A stretch of 64,000 nucleotides of DNA from Brumicola pallidula DSM 14239 = ACAM 615. GTDB taxonomy: Bacteria; Pseudomonadota; Gammaproteobacteria; Enterobacterales; Alteromonadaceae. The position numbers were made by a program, and so were the translations under genes. The DNA is taken from assembly GCF_000428905.1 (NCBI RefSeq), contig NZ_KE386817.1, forward strand, positions 173,339-237,338, given 5' to 3'. Under the pieces are notes generated by a model. It did no database searches and was not told the DNA's origin. It worked only from the letters and a program-made list of their open reading frames with translations. Positions 1 to 7,990 of the stretch are shown here, piece by piece. Position 1 is the first letter of the stretch. Each line of letters begins with the position of its first letter.

Positions 1-16
1 CAGTAGCGTCCACCAC
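1..16. repeat. Partial copy of the tRNA-3'-end-like direct repeat
   Basis: The first 16 bases, cagtagcgtccaccac, are identical to positions 76-91 and 2085-2100. The string looks like the 3' end of a tRNA (T-stem strand, acceptor strand, then CCACCA). The window starts inside it, so whether a real tRNA gene lies upstream cannot be seen. Confidence 0.5.
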
Positions 17-50
17 TTTTTGGAATGCACGATGAAATACGCCAACCCAT

Positions 51-120
51 GGTTCAACTACTTCGTAGCGAGCCGTCAGTAGCGTCCACCACCTTTCTTT
101 TCAAGCACTTAGCTTCAAAT
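51..120. repeat. 70-bp direct repeat, left copy (att-like)
   Basis: This copy starts ggttcaactacttcgtagcg and matches 2060-2129 with about six mismatches over 70 bp. The core ends in gcgtccaccac, like a tRNA T-arm and acceptor end. With the right copy it brackets about 2 kb holding a broken transposase and a toxin-antitoxin pair, the layout expected of attachment-site duplications around an integrated element. No integrase gene is visible between the copies, so the att reading is inference. Positions 121-400 hold no recognisable gene. Confidence 0.6.
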
Positions 121-400
121 CTCTGTTCAAATATTAAGCACGAAAAAGTCTGTGGGGCGCCAGTGGGTTTTTTGTGGGACTTTTGTGGGACAATCGGAAA
201 TGACTAATCTTCTGTATCTCGCGTCAAACGTGGCCTAAAAAGAATCTCCCGTGGGGCAAAGCTGTTTTAGTTAATATCATCAGTTGGACTAAAATAGTGC
301 ACAAGAGATTTTTATAATTTATGAGGTTACTCTATTATTGCACCCGTTATGGCATTATCAACTTATCGAATTAAGATGATTAGAACAAATTTTCGGTAGC

Positions 401-1100
401 TCATGCCAAATTCTGGACGCAACTAGCCCTAGTTCATTCACTAAAGGCTCGTTCTCGCAGTATCCTGTAATTATCGGCTTGCATTTTATGGCGGCCAAGC
501 CTAAACAGATTATTTACAATGCCATGACACAATAGAAATCGTTGTGCTTGGCCTTGTGATTTAAAACGCCGCATTTGCCGTTTTTGTTGTCTACCCGGCT
601 GGTGAGACAATTCACAGCGATTGTTTTCGTATGTTGGGTTGAATGAGCAACGCTGGGCATAACTTCCCTTCTCGCAGCCGAATAGCTGCGCAATTTATCG
701 GTGCCTAACTTTAATGGCGTTGCCTGCTGGCCCTTCAATAACTTTTTAAAGAACTTCATTGCGGTCTTTTTGTTTCTGCGTTTTTGAACGAGAATGTCCA
801 GCTCATCGCCATCTTGATCGACTGCTCGCCAAAGGTAGTGCAAAACACCACTGATCTTAATAGATACCTCATCCAAGTACCACATATCGCCGAGTTGACC
901 GCGCTTCTTCCTGAGCCGATTAGAATATTGGTTACCAACCTTTATGCACTAATTTCTAACGGTCTCGTAACTTACATTGATCCCTCTGGCTGCCAATAAT
1001 TCTTCAACATCTCTGAAGCTAAGTGTAAATCGATGGTACAGCCAAACTGCAATACTGGAGGAGACCATGTATGACAGTACCTTTATAAAGGATCAATCGG
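401..1100 (-). pseudogene. IS6-family transposase remnant
   Basis: Read on the minus strand, this encodes a recognisable IS6/IS26-type DDE transposase: an N-terminal stretch with VWLYHRFTLSFRDVEELL, then GDMWYLDEVSIKISG with the first catalytic Asp, LWRAVDQDGDELDILV with the second, and a C-terminal QMRRFKSQGQAQRFL stretch. It cannot be expressed intact. There is a frameshift near 1050, a TAG at 949-951 where the family has Trp, a frameshift near 630 that moves the C-terminal part to another frame, and a TGA a few codons before the end, again where Trp is expected. The longest undamaged piece is 514-885. I did not find intact terminal inverted repeats. This is an old, decayed insertion. Confidence 0.8.
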
Positions 1101-1275
1101 AGAAAACTTCTAGAATAACCCTTGATTCAGCCATTTAAAATCTAGACCATGAAGAGCATGATTGATTACCTAAAATAGAGGTACTCAACGCACATTTTAG
1201 AATTTTCACTAAGCAGAATAAGTCAAAGTTACCGGTTAATTCGATTTGCGAATAGAACGTAAACAATGCTTCCCC

Positions 1276-1311
1276 TTGAAAAAACCAGTTTAGAGACTAT
1301 AATATGGTCTC
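1276..1311 (+). promoter_or_regulatory. Promoter and probable operator of the toxin-antitoxin pair
   Basis: TTGAAA at 1276-1281 and TATAAT at 1298-1303 are separated by 16 bp, a good sigma-70 promoter 33 bp ahead of the antitoxin start. The -10 box sits inside a 5-bp inverted repeat, GAGAC at 1293-1297 and GTCTC at 1307-1311. Type II antitoxins usually repress their own promoter, so this palindrome is the natural candidate operator. The promoter is seen in sequence; the operator role is inferred. Confidence 0.6.
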
Positions 1312-1335
1312 CAAGTAATTTATAAAGGTAAAATT

Positions 1336-1584
1336 ATGATACGTTCAATACTAACCGAAAATTCTACAAGTATTTCTGAACTCAAAAAAAATCCTATGGG
1401 AGTGATTGATCAGGCAGATGGTTTTCCAGTGGCTGTATTAAACAGAAATCAGCCCGCTTTCTATTGCATCCCAGCAAAAGCTTACGAGGCTTTACTCGAC
1501 AGACTTGAAGATATCGAACTTGCGGAAATAGTTAAGCAAAGGCTAGGTCAAGAGGAAGTCGAGGTCAACATTGAAGACCTATAG
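1336..1584 (+). CDS. Antitoxin, Phd/YefM family (StbD-like)
   Basis: This 82-residue protein has the Phd/YefM layout: an N-terminal DNA-binding fold with SISELKKNPMGVIDQADGFP and the strongly family-typical VAVLNRNQPAFYCIP stretch, then a helical, acidic C-terminal tail of the kind that wraps the toxin. It resembles StbD of plasmid-type stbDE modules. Its stop codon lies inside the toxin gene, so the two are translationally coupled. It should neutralise the downstream RelE-fold toxin and, with it, repress the promoter at 1276-1303. It sits inside the repeat-bracketed accessory segment, where such modules often stabilise mobile DNA. Confidence 0.88.
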   Translation: MIRSILTENSTSISELKKNPMGVIDQADGFPVAVLNRNQPAFYCIPAKAYEALLDRLEDIELAEIVKQRLGQEEVEVNIEDL

Positions 1585-1858
1585 GCTAGTTTTTAAGAGT
1601 GATGCCCAGAAAGAGTGGTACAAACTTGATAACACGGTGCGTTTGCAGTTCAAAAAAAAGCTGAAAGAGAGGCTTTTGAATCCTAAAATTGGATCAGCGA
1701 AATTGAGCGGATTGGATGACTGCTATAAAATCAAGTTGAGGAGTGCTGGTTATCGCTTGGTTTATCAAGTTAGAGACACCGAACTTGTGGTATCTGTTGT
1801 CTCAGTTGGAAAACGCGACAGGAACGCAGTCTATAAGGCCGCAATAAAACGTATTTGA
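1571..1858 (+). CDS. Toxin, RelE/ParE superfamily (StbE-like)
   Basis: This 95-residue basic protein has the RelE/StbE pattern: an N-terminal LVFKSDAQKEWYKL, a central LQFKKKLKERLLNP helix, the conserved YKIKLRSAGYRLVYQV strand pair, and a C-terminal VVSVGKRDRNAVY. RelE-fold toxins of this branch are ribosome-dependent mRNA endonucleases. The exact activity here is inferred. The likely start is a TTG overlapping the end of the antitoxin gene by 14 bp; there is no ATG that keeps the first strand. Length is normal and the frame undamaged, unlike the transposase beside it. Confidence 0.87.
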   Translation: MKTYRLVFKSDAQKEWYKLDNTVRLQFKKKLKERLLNPKIGSAKLSGLDDCYKIKLRSAGYRLVYQVRDTELVVSVVSVGKRDRNAVYKAAIKRI

Positions 1859-2059
1859 TTTTGTATATTTAAAACGAGCGCTTTTTAAGATTACCGCTTT
1901 TGTAGAACTAATTTAATCCACGAATTTTGTTTTTTTAAACAATAATAAAGCTATTAAAACAATCATGTCCTACACACTTCAGCTAAGGCGTGAATTTCAA
2001 TGATATTAAGCTTTTTTCGATTATGACTATTTTCAAGCCCTTATAAGGCGAGGGTCACT

Positions 2060-2129
2060 GGTTCAACTACTTCGTAGCGAGCCGGCAGTAGCGTCCACCA
2101 CCCTTCCTTTCAAGTACTTAGTTTTAAAT
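2060..2129. repeat. 70-bp direct repeat, right copy (att-like)
   Basis: Matches 51-120 at about 64 of 70 positions, with the core ggttcaactacttcgtagcg conserved exactly. Just upstream (2034-2059) is cccttataaggcgagggtcactg, which resembles an anticodon-arm plus T-stem context, so the copy may be the 3' half of a tRNA left by an integration event. No D-arm or 5' acceptor strand is visible, so it is not annotated as a tRNA. Confidence 0.6.
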
Positions 2130-2259
2130 TCAGTAGCTGCAAAATCTTGTTGTTTATAAACCATAAAAACGTTGGCAAAATTACAAAGTCAAACGGCATT
2201 GTCGCATTATGGACACGAGACCTATCTTTGAAAGGTGCACGTTGCTTAAGTTTATTCAT
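2110..2259 (-). CDS. Possible small hydrophobic protein
   Basis: A 49-residue frame starting MNKLKQRAPFKDRSR with one hydrophobic stretch (MPFDFVILPTFLWFI). An AGGTGG Shine-Dalgarno-like sequence lies seven bases upstream of the ATG. Its end runs into the right copy of the 70-bp repeat, so it may be a gene truncated or created by the duplication. I do not recognise the family. The good ribosome site is the main argument for it; length and lack of homology argue against. The surrounding 1859-2450 holds nothing else I can identify. Confidence 0.3.
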   Translation of the reverse strand: MNKLKQRAPFKDRSRVHNATMPFDFVILPTFLWFINNKILQLLNLKLST

Positions 2260-2450
2260 GATAAAACCACCTAATCGGTAAGTATTGCCATAGTAATATA
2301 CACATAACCAATTATAGATTTAGAAAATTAAAATAAAATCTCCGAAAATCCACATGTAATAAACGTATACACGATAAAGAAAAAATATAGAACAAAACCA
2401 GACTTTTTAATTAAATAATTTTTGCAGAAAGCGCGGTTATTTAATTGAAA

Positions 2451-4748
2451 TTAGTATTGATGTAAAGCGTATCCGCCTTTTAAATGCCCTACATGTTCAA
2501 AACCTAAGCGACCCAATGCTTGTGCAGCCAATTGAGAACGACTGCCACTGCGGCAGGCAAGCACGAATTGCACTTGTTTATCTTGTTGATGTTCTCGGGC
2601 AAATTGAACTAATCGATTTAAGGGAACATTTATTGCGAATTTTTCATCATGTTGCAATGCATATTCGTGAGCTTCACGAACATCAATTAATTGAATTTTA
2701 TCCGACTGCTTTATTGCATCGACTAAGCTATTGCTGTCATATTCAACCACTAATGTTTTATGACAATGGTCAAATAGGGCGCCACACATAATTTCACTTC
2801 CTGTCTCGTCGAGAATCTGAGTATCCATTATTGACTTTTGGAATGAAAACTCTTCACTATTAATTTCATTATTAACCACTTGAGTCAGTAGTGTATTGCG
2901 TGTTGTTTCAGCTGCAATACTAGTGGCAAATTCGTTGTTATAATCATGACTAGGGCAAACTAGGCTCTCGTTCCCTATAAGCGTTTTTAATAATTGTAAA
3001 CTTGTATACATCGACGGCGCACTGCTCGTCGTAAAGTTCGTTCGGCCGAGACTATCCATTAAAATCAGGTCTCCACAAAACGCATAATGAACAATTAGTC
3101 TTTCTGTTGATGTTCTGATTGGTTCGCAAAGTAGAAGACTAATACTGTCATTGGTATGCCCCGGTGTAGGCACTTTAATTAACCATTTGGCGCCAACAGT
3201 AATGTATTGGTACTGTTTTCCATGAATTGTTATTACTTGCGCACTTATTGGCCATCCCAGAGCATTAGTCTTTTGAACGGCTAAAAACTTTTTAGCGATT
3301 ACGCCACGACAGGATTCATGATCTGCGTGGCCATGAGTGTCGATTACTGCGGTTAAAGTGAGTCCTCTACAAGTAAGCAATGTTTGTAAACGTTTCACTA
3401 ATTCAGGTAGGGGATCGATAAAAATGGCTGATTTAGTTTGTTTGTCGATATATAACCAACTGCAGCTGCCAGCGACTTTAAACTGCAGCAGACCTTCTAG
3501 TTCAGCTCCATCAGCTATGATGTTTGAGTCCAGTGTTAAGCAACTTTGACCTAAGGCTTCAGCTGCAAAGACTATTCGTGTGCAAGCATCAATAATTTGT
3601 TCTTGAGTTATTGCAGGGCCAAATGACATTCTAATAGCGGACTCACTTTGCCAAGCAGGCAATCCCATCGCGTCCAATACAAAACTGCGAGTAACTGTGG
3701 AACTACAAGCAGACCCGGAGCTAACGCGTATGCTCGCTGCGTCAAATAAATCCATGACTTCTTTTGAAGTAAATCTAGGGATAGAAAAATTAATAGTGGT
3801 CGGTACTGAATTTTCAAAACTATGATTAAAAACGATATTTGGAAATGCTCGCACTAACGTTGCCACTAATTGCTGACGAAATAAATGAAGTGTTTTTAGT
3901 GGCGTAAATTTATATTCACTTTCGCCCAGGAGCACATTAAATATAACGTTTAAAGCTGCTATGCCTGGTAAATTTTCCGTACCTGAGCGTAAACCACTTT
4001 CTTGTCCACCTCCGGCGATAAAAGAAGTAAATGGCGAATTTTCTTTGATGTACATAAAACCAATGCCCTTAGGCGCATAAAGTTTATGACCACTAAAGGG
4101 TGCGTAGTCGATACTTGTCTTTGCTAGGTCGAGGTCTTGTTTACCCAATGCTTGAACACAATCTACCAACCATAAAGTATTTGGATTGTGGAAGCGGATG
4201 GTTTGGTCTAGGAGATTGATGTTTTGATAAACACCTGTTTCGTTATTGACCGCCATAGTGCAAATCATCAATGCATTAGGTACCTCTTTCGCAATAAAAT
4301 CCAAATCTAGTTGGCCTCTCTCATCCACTGGAATAGCTTTAATGTCGGCGTTTATTTCAAGAATTTCGTTCCAATGTATAAGTGACTCAGGTACTGCTTT
4401 ATGTTCGGTTGCACCATATAAAAGCGAATATTTCTTGGTTTTATCTAGGGTGTTTTTAGCATGACGTAACGCTGACAAAATTGCGGTCTGAATACCTTCC
4501 GTTGCACCACTGGTAAATATAAGATTGCCATTTTCTGCCCCAATGACTTTCTTAGCTTGTTTACGCGTATTATCTATTACTTGTTTTGCTTGAAGCCCAG
4601 TAATATGAGAACTACTAGGATTACCAAACAAGGTTTCCATTGCCAATAAGGCCGCTGATGATGCCTGCGGTAAAACTTCAGTTGTGGCGTTGGCATCTAG
4701 GTAAATTACACTTAACGGCTGCTGTGGTCCTCTGGATAAATTAATCAT
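2451..4748 (-). CDS. Cysteine desulfurase / persulfide-dioxygenase-like / rhodanese fusion
   Basis: A 765-residue, three-domain sulfur enzyme. Residues about 14-395 are a NifS/IscS-type class V cysteine desulfurase, with PLP lysine K222 in SGHKLYAPKG and catalytic cysteine C348 in SSGSACSS. Residues about 415-625 are a metallo-beta-lactamase fold closest to ETHE1 persulfide dioxygenases: THGHADH (H472, H474, D476, H477), TPGHT (H531), CGD (D560), GRTNF and PSHDY. Residues about 665-765 are a rhodanese with active cysteine C732 in the loop CRSGSRS. All catalytic residues I can check are present. Expected chemistry is release of sulfane sulfur from cysteine, oxidation of a persulfide (probably glutathione-bound) to sulfite, and sulfur transfer by the rhodanese. 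It is divergent from a TauE/SafE exporter. No signal peptide, so cytoplasmic. Dioxygenase-rhodanese fusions are known; the N-terminal desulfurase is the unusual part. Confidence 0.9.
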   Translation of the reverse strand: MINLSRGPQQPLSVIYLDANATTEVLPQASSAALLAMETLFGNPSSSHITGLQAKQVIDNTRKQAKKVIGAENGNLIFTSGATEGIQTAILSALRHAKNTLDKTKKYSLLYGATEHKAVPESLIHWNEILEINADIKAIPVDERGQLDLDFIAKEVPNALMICTMAVNNETGVYQNINLLDQTIRFHNPNTLWLVDCVQALGKQDLDLAKTSIDYAPFSGHKLYAPKGIGFMYIKENSPFTSFIAGGGQESGLRSGTENLPGIAALNVIFNVLLGESEYKFTPLKTLHLFRQQLVATLVRAFPNIVFNHSFENSVPTTINFSIPRFTSKEVMDLFDAASIRVSSGSACSSTVTRSFVLDAMGLPAWQSESAIRMSFGPAITQEQIIDACTRIVFAAEALGQSCLTLDSNIIADGAELEGLLQFKVAGSCSWLYIDKQTKSAIFIDPLPELVKRLQTLLTCRGLTLTAVIDTHGHADHESCRGVIAKKFLAVQKTNALGWPISAQVITIHGKQYQYITVGAKWLIKVPTPGHTNDSISLLLCEPIRTSTERLIVHYAFCGDLILMDSLGRTNFTTSSAPSMYTSLQLLKTLIGNESLVCPSHDYNNEFATSIAAETTRNTLLTQVVNNEINSEEFSFQKSIMDTQILDETGSEIMCGALFDHCHKTLVVEYDSNSLVDAIKQSDKIQLIDVREAHEYALQHDEKFAINVPLNRLVQFAREHQQDKQVQFVLACRSGSRSQLAAQALGRLGFEHVGHLKGGYALHQY

Positions 4749-5322
4749 GACATTCTCTTAAATTATTTTGTTAACGGTCTCTGCTGAAAGAGTCACCATT
4801 AACAACGCTTAACATCCTTTGATCTTTCCACATATGACGTAGTGTTTTTTTCTTATTTGTCTTCCTTCTCGCAATATATTGACATTTTATTTCAATAAAT
4901 CTGCATTATTTAGAAAATACTTCCATAGTTGCAAATAACTCCGGGTAAAAGTTAAAAGAGAATCATCGCGCTACAGCATTGTAATCTTAGTTTTTTGATT
5001 ATTGAATGTTCAAAAGAAGCTTACTAATTAGCTAATATTGCGCAATAGCGGGATAAGACCTAAAGAAAGAATTTAGAGGACCGGATTCATCTCTGAAATG
5101 AACATTACTTAACAACGTGAAGTTCATCATCAAAGTAGTCTACAAGACTGTCTATCTGCCTAAATCAAACATATAAATAAGTATCAGATAAACCTACATT
5201 TTTCGAACACTTTAATGACAGTGGATGGTAAACATATGCTAAGTTCTCAAGAACTAATTTTTAAAAATTTTGAAAGTTACTTCATTAGTGACAAAATCCA
5301 ATCAAGATCGAGGTTCCGTATT
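4749..5322. other. Divergent intergenic region between fusion enzyme and exporter
   Basis: An AT-rich 574-bp gap. TTGACA at 4879-4884 is a candidate -35 for rightward transcription, but the matching -10 is poor. A frame opening at 5215 extends the exporter upstream by 36 residues; I reject it because those residues are polar and the family starts at the first membrane segment. No regulator gene, clear operator or RNA gene is visible. Confidence 0.4.
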
Positions 5323-6087
5323 ATGATTTTAGCGTTATTAGGCGCATTAGCAATTGGCTTAAGTTTAGGAGTGTTAGGTTCTGGAGGTTCCATTTTAACA
5401 GTTCCGGTGCTGATTTATTTTGTTGGGCAGGAAGAAAAAGTAGCCATCGCGGGCTCACTCGCTATCGTAGGCACCATAGCACTAGTGGGTACAATTCCAA
5501 ATATATACAAAAAGTTAATTGATTGGCAAAATGTCATCTGGTTTGGCATTCCCGGCATAATAGGGACTTACTTAGGCGCTTTTACTACTCAGTATATCCC
5601 CGGCATTGCTCAGTTAACGTTGTTCGCCATTATTATGCTTATCGCCTCATATAAAATGCTCAATGCAAAGGAAGTGGTTCAAACCTCCAACGTCACTCGC
5701 CCCCGATTTAAAATTATCTTGGATGGCTTTGCCGTAGGCGTAATTACAGGTATTGTTGGTGTGGGCGGTGGTTTTTTGATTGTCCCAGCACTCGTTATTA
5801 TGGGCGGTTTGAGCATGCGCCGTGCCGTGGCAACTAGCTTGATGATAGTCTCTTTAAAGTCATTTGCAGGATTTTATAAGTACGTGGATGTCTTAGCAGC
5901 GCAAAATTTATCTTTGGATTGGAATACTATTTATCTAATTTCAGGTGTAGGAATAGCTGGTTCGTTCTTAGGTAACGCAGTTGCTGGTGTGCTCCCTCAG
6001 CAAAAACTAAAACGTTTTTTCGGTTTCTTTTTAATTTTTATGGCTACTTTTATATTGATAAAAACGGTTCCTAAGTTTCTAACTTAG
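5323..6087 (+). CDS. TauE/SafE (TSUP) family sulfite/sulfonate-type exporter
   Basis: A 254-residue inner-membrane protein with two homologous halves, each opening with a Gly-rich motif: GLSLGVLGSGGSILTVPVL near residue 14 and GVITGIVGVGGGFLIVPALV about 140 residues later. These are the diagnostic TauE/SafE repeats, and about eight membrane segments are apparent. The start is ATG 5323, with GAGG about ten bases upstream and immediate entry into the first membrane helix. TSUP proteins export sulfite, sulfoacetate or related anions. Its place opposite the desulfurase-dioxygenase-rhodanese fusion suggests it removes the sulfite that enzyme would make; persulfide dioxygenase and TauE genes also sit together in BigR-type operons. 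Substrate is inferred. Confidence 0.88.
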   Translation: MILALLGALAIGLSLGVLGSGGSILTVPVLIYFVGQEEKVAIAGSLAIVGTIALVGTIPNIYKKLIDWQNVIWFGIPGIIGTYLGAFTTQYIPGIAQLTLFAIIMLIASYKMLNAKEVVQTSNVTRPRFKIILDGFAVGVITGIVGVGGGFLIVPALVIMGGLSMRRAVATSLMIVSLKSFAGFYKYVDVLAAQNLSLDWNTIYLISGVGIAGSFLGNAVAGVLPQQKLKRFFGFFLIFMATFILIKTVPKFLT

Positions 6088-6104
6088 CGAAATACGCCAT
6101 CAGT

Positions 6105-6181
6105 ATGCATAAACTGTTAATTTGCACGTAAAACTTAACGCTCAATGGACCAGTTTTGGTTGTAAATTAACAGATATGCAT
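6105..6181. repeat. Imperfect inverted repeat downstream of the exporter
   Basis: The left arm 6105-6123 (atgcataaactgttaattt) and right arm 6164-6181 (aaattaacagatatgcat) are near-perfect complements separated by about 40 bp. It could be a transcript-end structure for the exporter or the ends of a small non-autonomous element. There is no T-tract after it, so a simple intrinsic terminator is unlikely. The rest of 6088-6506 holds no gene I can see. Confidence 0.5.
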
Positions 6182-6506
6182 CATTTCTCTCCGCCTGTCG
6201 GGCTATTATTGCAATTTGCTTCGCATTTCACAAAAATCCAAAAATTTTATTTGCACTACACGAAAAAAAGTAAAATCGTAAATTATTAGTGATAAAAATC
6301 AGCGGGTTACCCACCACTTTTATTAAGGCATACTTTATGCTTACTCTACTTTTAGGCGTTTAATATAAAATCTTTATAGATGTTATAAATGAAAAATAAG
6401 AACGCTGACACAAATAATTAAAAACCTGAGAGCTGCTGTTTGTAAAATAAAATGAAACCTCGGTCTTCCTAGGTAAAAAATAATTTAATAAATAGAGGTA
6501 AAAAAT

Positions 6507-7589
6507 ATGAAACATATAAACAAATTACTAATGGTAACTATCCTTCCTGTAATGTTTAATGCACAAGCTGGAATTATACCTGTATTGTTGGATGCAGACC
6601 TAAATGGTCAATCAATCTATGCCCATTTTGGTGTCACTTTGGGCCAAGATACGGATGTCGGAGGCAATATGCAGGGCGCAAGCCCAATTACGATTGGCAT
6701 AAATTCAATCGTGGGCGGTAATGTGCAGGCTGGTACTGTCGTGCTAACTGGCGCCGGCTCCAGCGTAGGTGGTTATATTAAGGCTGGAACTTCTGTCGAC
6801 ACCGGTGTGGGATCGGTAGTAGAAGGTAATATTTATAGTGGAACCACTACAAATACTGGCGGTTCTTCTATTGTTGAAGGTAATATTGAAGCCGGAGGTA
6901 AATTTCAATTAGGCGCTTCTGCTGTAACAAACAATTCCGTTTCTGACTTCCTTGCGAATGACCCTGACTATGTGCCACCCTCAGTCACAGAACAAGGAGA
7001 TCAACTTAGGGTCGTACAAGAAACGCTGAGATTGCTGGGAGTAGGAAACTCGACAGCACTCGATATTACATTCGGTGAAACTAACAGAACGCTCACTTCT
7101 GGTATCTATGATAGTCTAAATTATCTAACGATAAGGGCTGGTAGGACTCTCATCCTTGATGGTGAAAATAAAAAGGGTGATTTTCTTTTTAATGTCCATA
7201 ATTATCTAGATTTTGCGAGCGGTGCAACTGTAAAGCTGGTGAATTTTACGGATAACAGTAAAGTTATTTGGAATGTATTAGGCGACGTAACTGGCACAGC
7301 TGGATATATGCAAGCGGCCGCAGGTGTCAGTATTAGGGGCTTTGTTTTTGCACGTGGCTATATTGGTACGGGAGCTGACACCACTATTTTTGGTGTGGGC
7401 AATTCTTGTGGTGGAGCAGCTTCAGGGCAACAGAAAGTCGGATTTGGCGCAAGGAATACTATTGGCGCAGTAGGTTGCACTAGTACCTTTGAACCCACCG
7501 TCGTTAACTTGCCTGAGCCTAGTTCACTCTGGTTATATAGTGTTACCCTAATCGGTTTAATAGCTACTTACAGACAAAAAAGTTTATAA
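6507..7589 (+). CDS. PEP-CTERM protein with DUF3494-like ice-binding domain
   Basis: A 360-residue secreted protein. Residues 1-22 are a signal peptide. About 40-150 is a string of short Gly-rich beta turns (GGNMQGASPITIG, VGGNVQAGTVVLTG, VEGNIYSGTTTN), as in beta-helical proteins. About 195-300 resembles the DUF3494 ice-binding fold, with LTSGIYDS, LTIRAGRTLILDG, GDFLFNVHN and GATVKLVN. The C-terminus, LPEPSSLWLYSVTLIGLIATY followed by RQKSL, is a PEP-CTERM sorting signal: PEP motif, one hydrophobic helix, basic tail. PEP-CTERM tails are processed by exosortase, none of which is encoded here. Role is probably ice or surface adhesion outside the cell. Domain match is by eye and moderate; the sorting signal is clear. 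Confidence 0.75.
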   Translation: MKHINKLLMVTILPVMFNAQAGIIPVLLDADLNGQSIYAHFGVTLGQDTDVGGNMQGASPITIGINSIVGGNVQAGTVVLTGAGSSVGGYIKAGTSVDTGVGSVVEGNIYSGTTTNTGGSSIVEGNIEAGGKFQLGASAVTNNSVSDFLANDPDYVPPSVTEQGDQLRVVQETLRLLGVGNSTALDITFGETNRTLTSGIYDSLNYLTIRAGRTLILDGENKKGDFLFNVHNYLDFASGATVKLVNFTDNSKVIWNVLGDVTGTAGYMQAAAGVSIRGFVFARGYIGTGADTTIFGVGNSCGGAASGQQKVGFGARNTIGAVGCTSTFEPTVVNLPEPSSLWLYSVTLIGLIATYRQKSL

Positions 7590-7622
7590 ATTTATATGTT
7601 AATCTACCCTCCTAGCGTAATT

Positions 7623-7670
7623 AAAAGGAACCATAAACCTAATCTGTGCAGCGGGCTTATGGTTCCTTTT
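7623..7670 (+). terminator. Long hairpin terminator after the PEP-CTERM gene
   Basis: AAAAGGAACCATAA at 7623-7636 pairs perfectly with TTATGGTTCCTTTT at 7657-7670 across a 20-base loop. The stem ends in A's on one side and T's on the other, so it could stop transcription from either strand. It lies 33 bp after the upstream stop codon. Confidence 0.75.
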
Positions 7671-7954
7671 GATCCCAACTCAAAAAGATGCGAGCTCTTC
7701 GCCACTAATTTATCGTTTTGACTAACTCTGCCAGTCCAGCGTAATTGAACAATGTCTGCAGCCATGAACACATATAGCGAACCAGGGCGACTGCGTATCT
7801 TCAACTGATAAATTAAAACAGCGAAGAATGATGGACATTTCTTCCCCAGCTTTTGATACTATTTGAACACAGGAAAATTGCTCGCCGAATTTAAACCAAT
7901 TATTTAAACGCCGCTAACATGTTAATTGTTTTGAGCGATTTTTTATTATAGATA

Positions 7955-7982
7955 GCATATGTGCAAAACATTGCACATATGC
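7955..7982. terminator. Perfect hairpin downstream of the superoxide dismutase gene
   Basis: GCATATGTGCAA at 7955-7966 and TTGCACATATGC at 7971-7982 form a 12-bp stem with a 4-base loop, eight bases past the sodC stop. A T-run follows on the plus strand (7986-7992), and an A/T-rich run follows at some distance on the minus strand. It is most likely a transcript end for sodC. Positions 7671-7954 hold nothing else I can identify. Confidence 0.55.
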
Positions 7983-7990
7983 ACTGTTTT

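Noticed and set aside
1-91. A tRNA gene at the window start
   Set aside because: Only a 3'-end-like string is present; no D-arm, anticodon arm or 5' acceptor strand can be paired with it inside the window.
5215-5322. N-terminal extension of the TauE/SafE exporter
   Set aside because: The extra 36 residues are polar, lack a ribosome site and precede the point where all family members begin.
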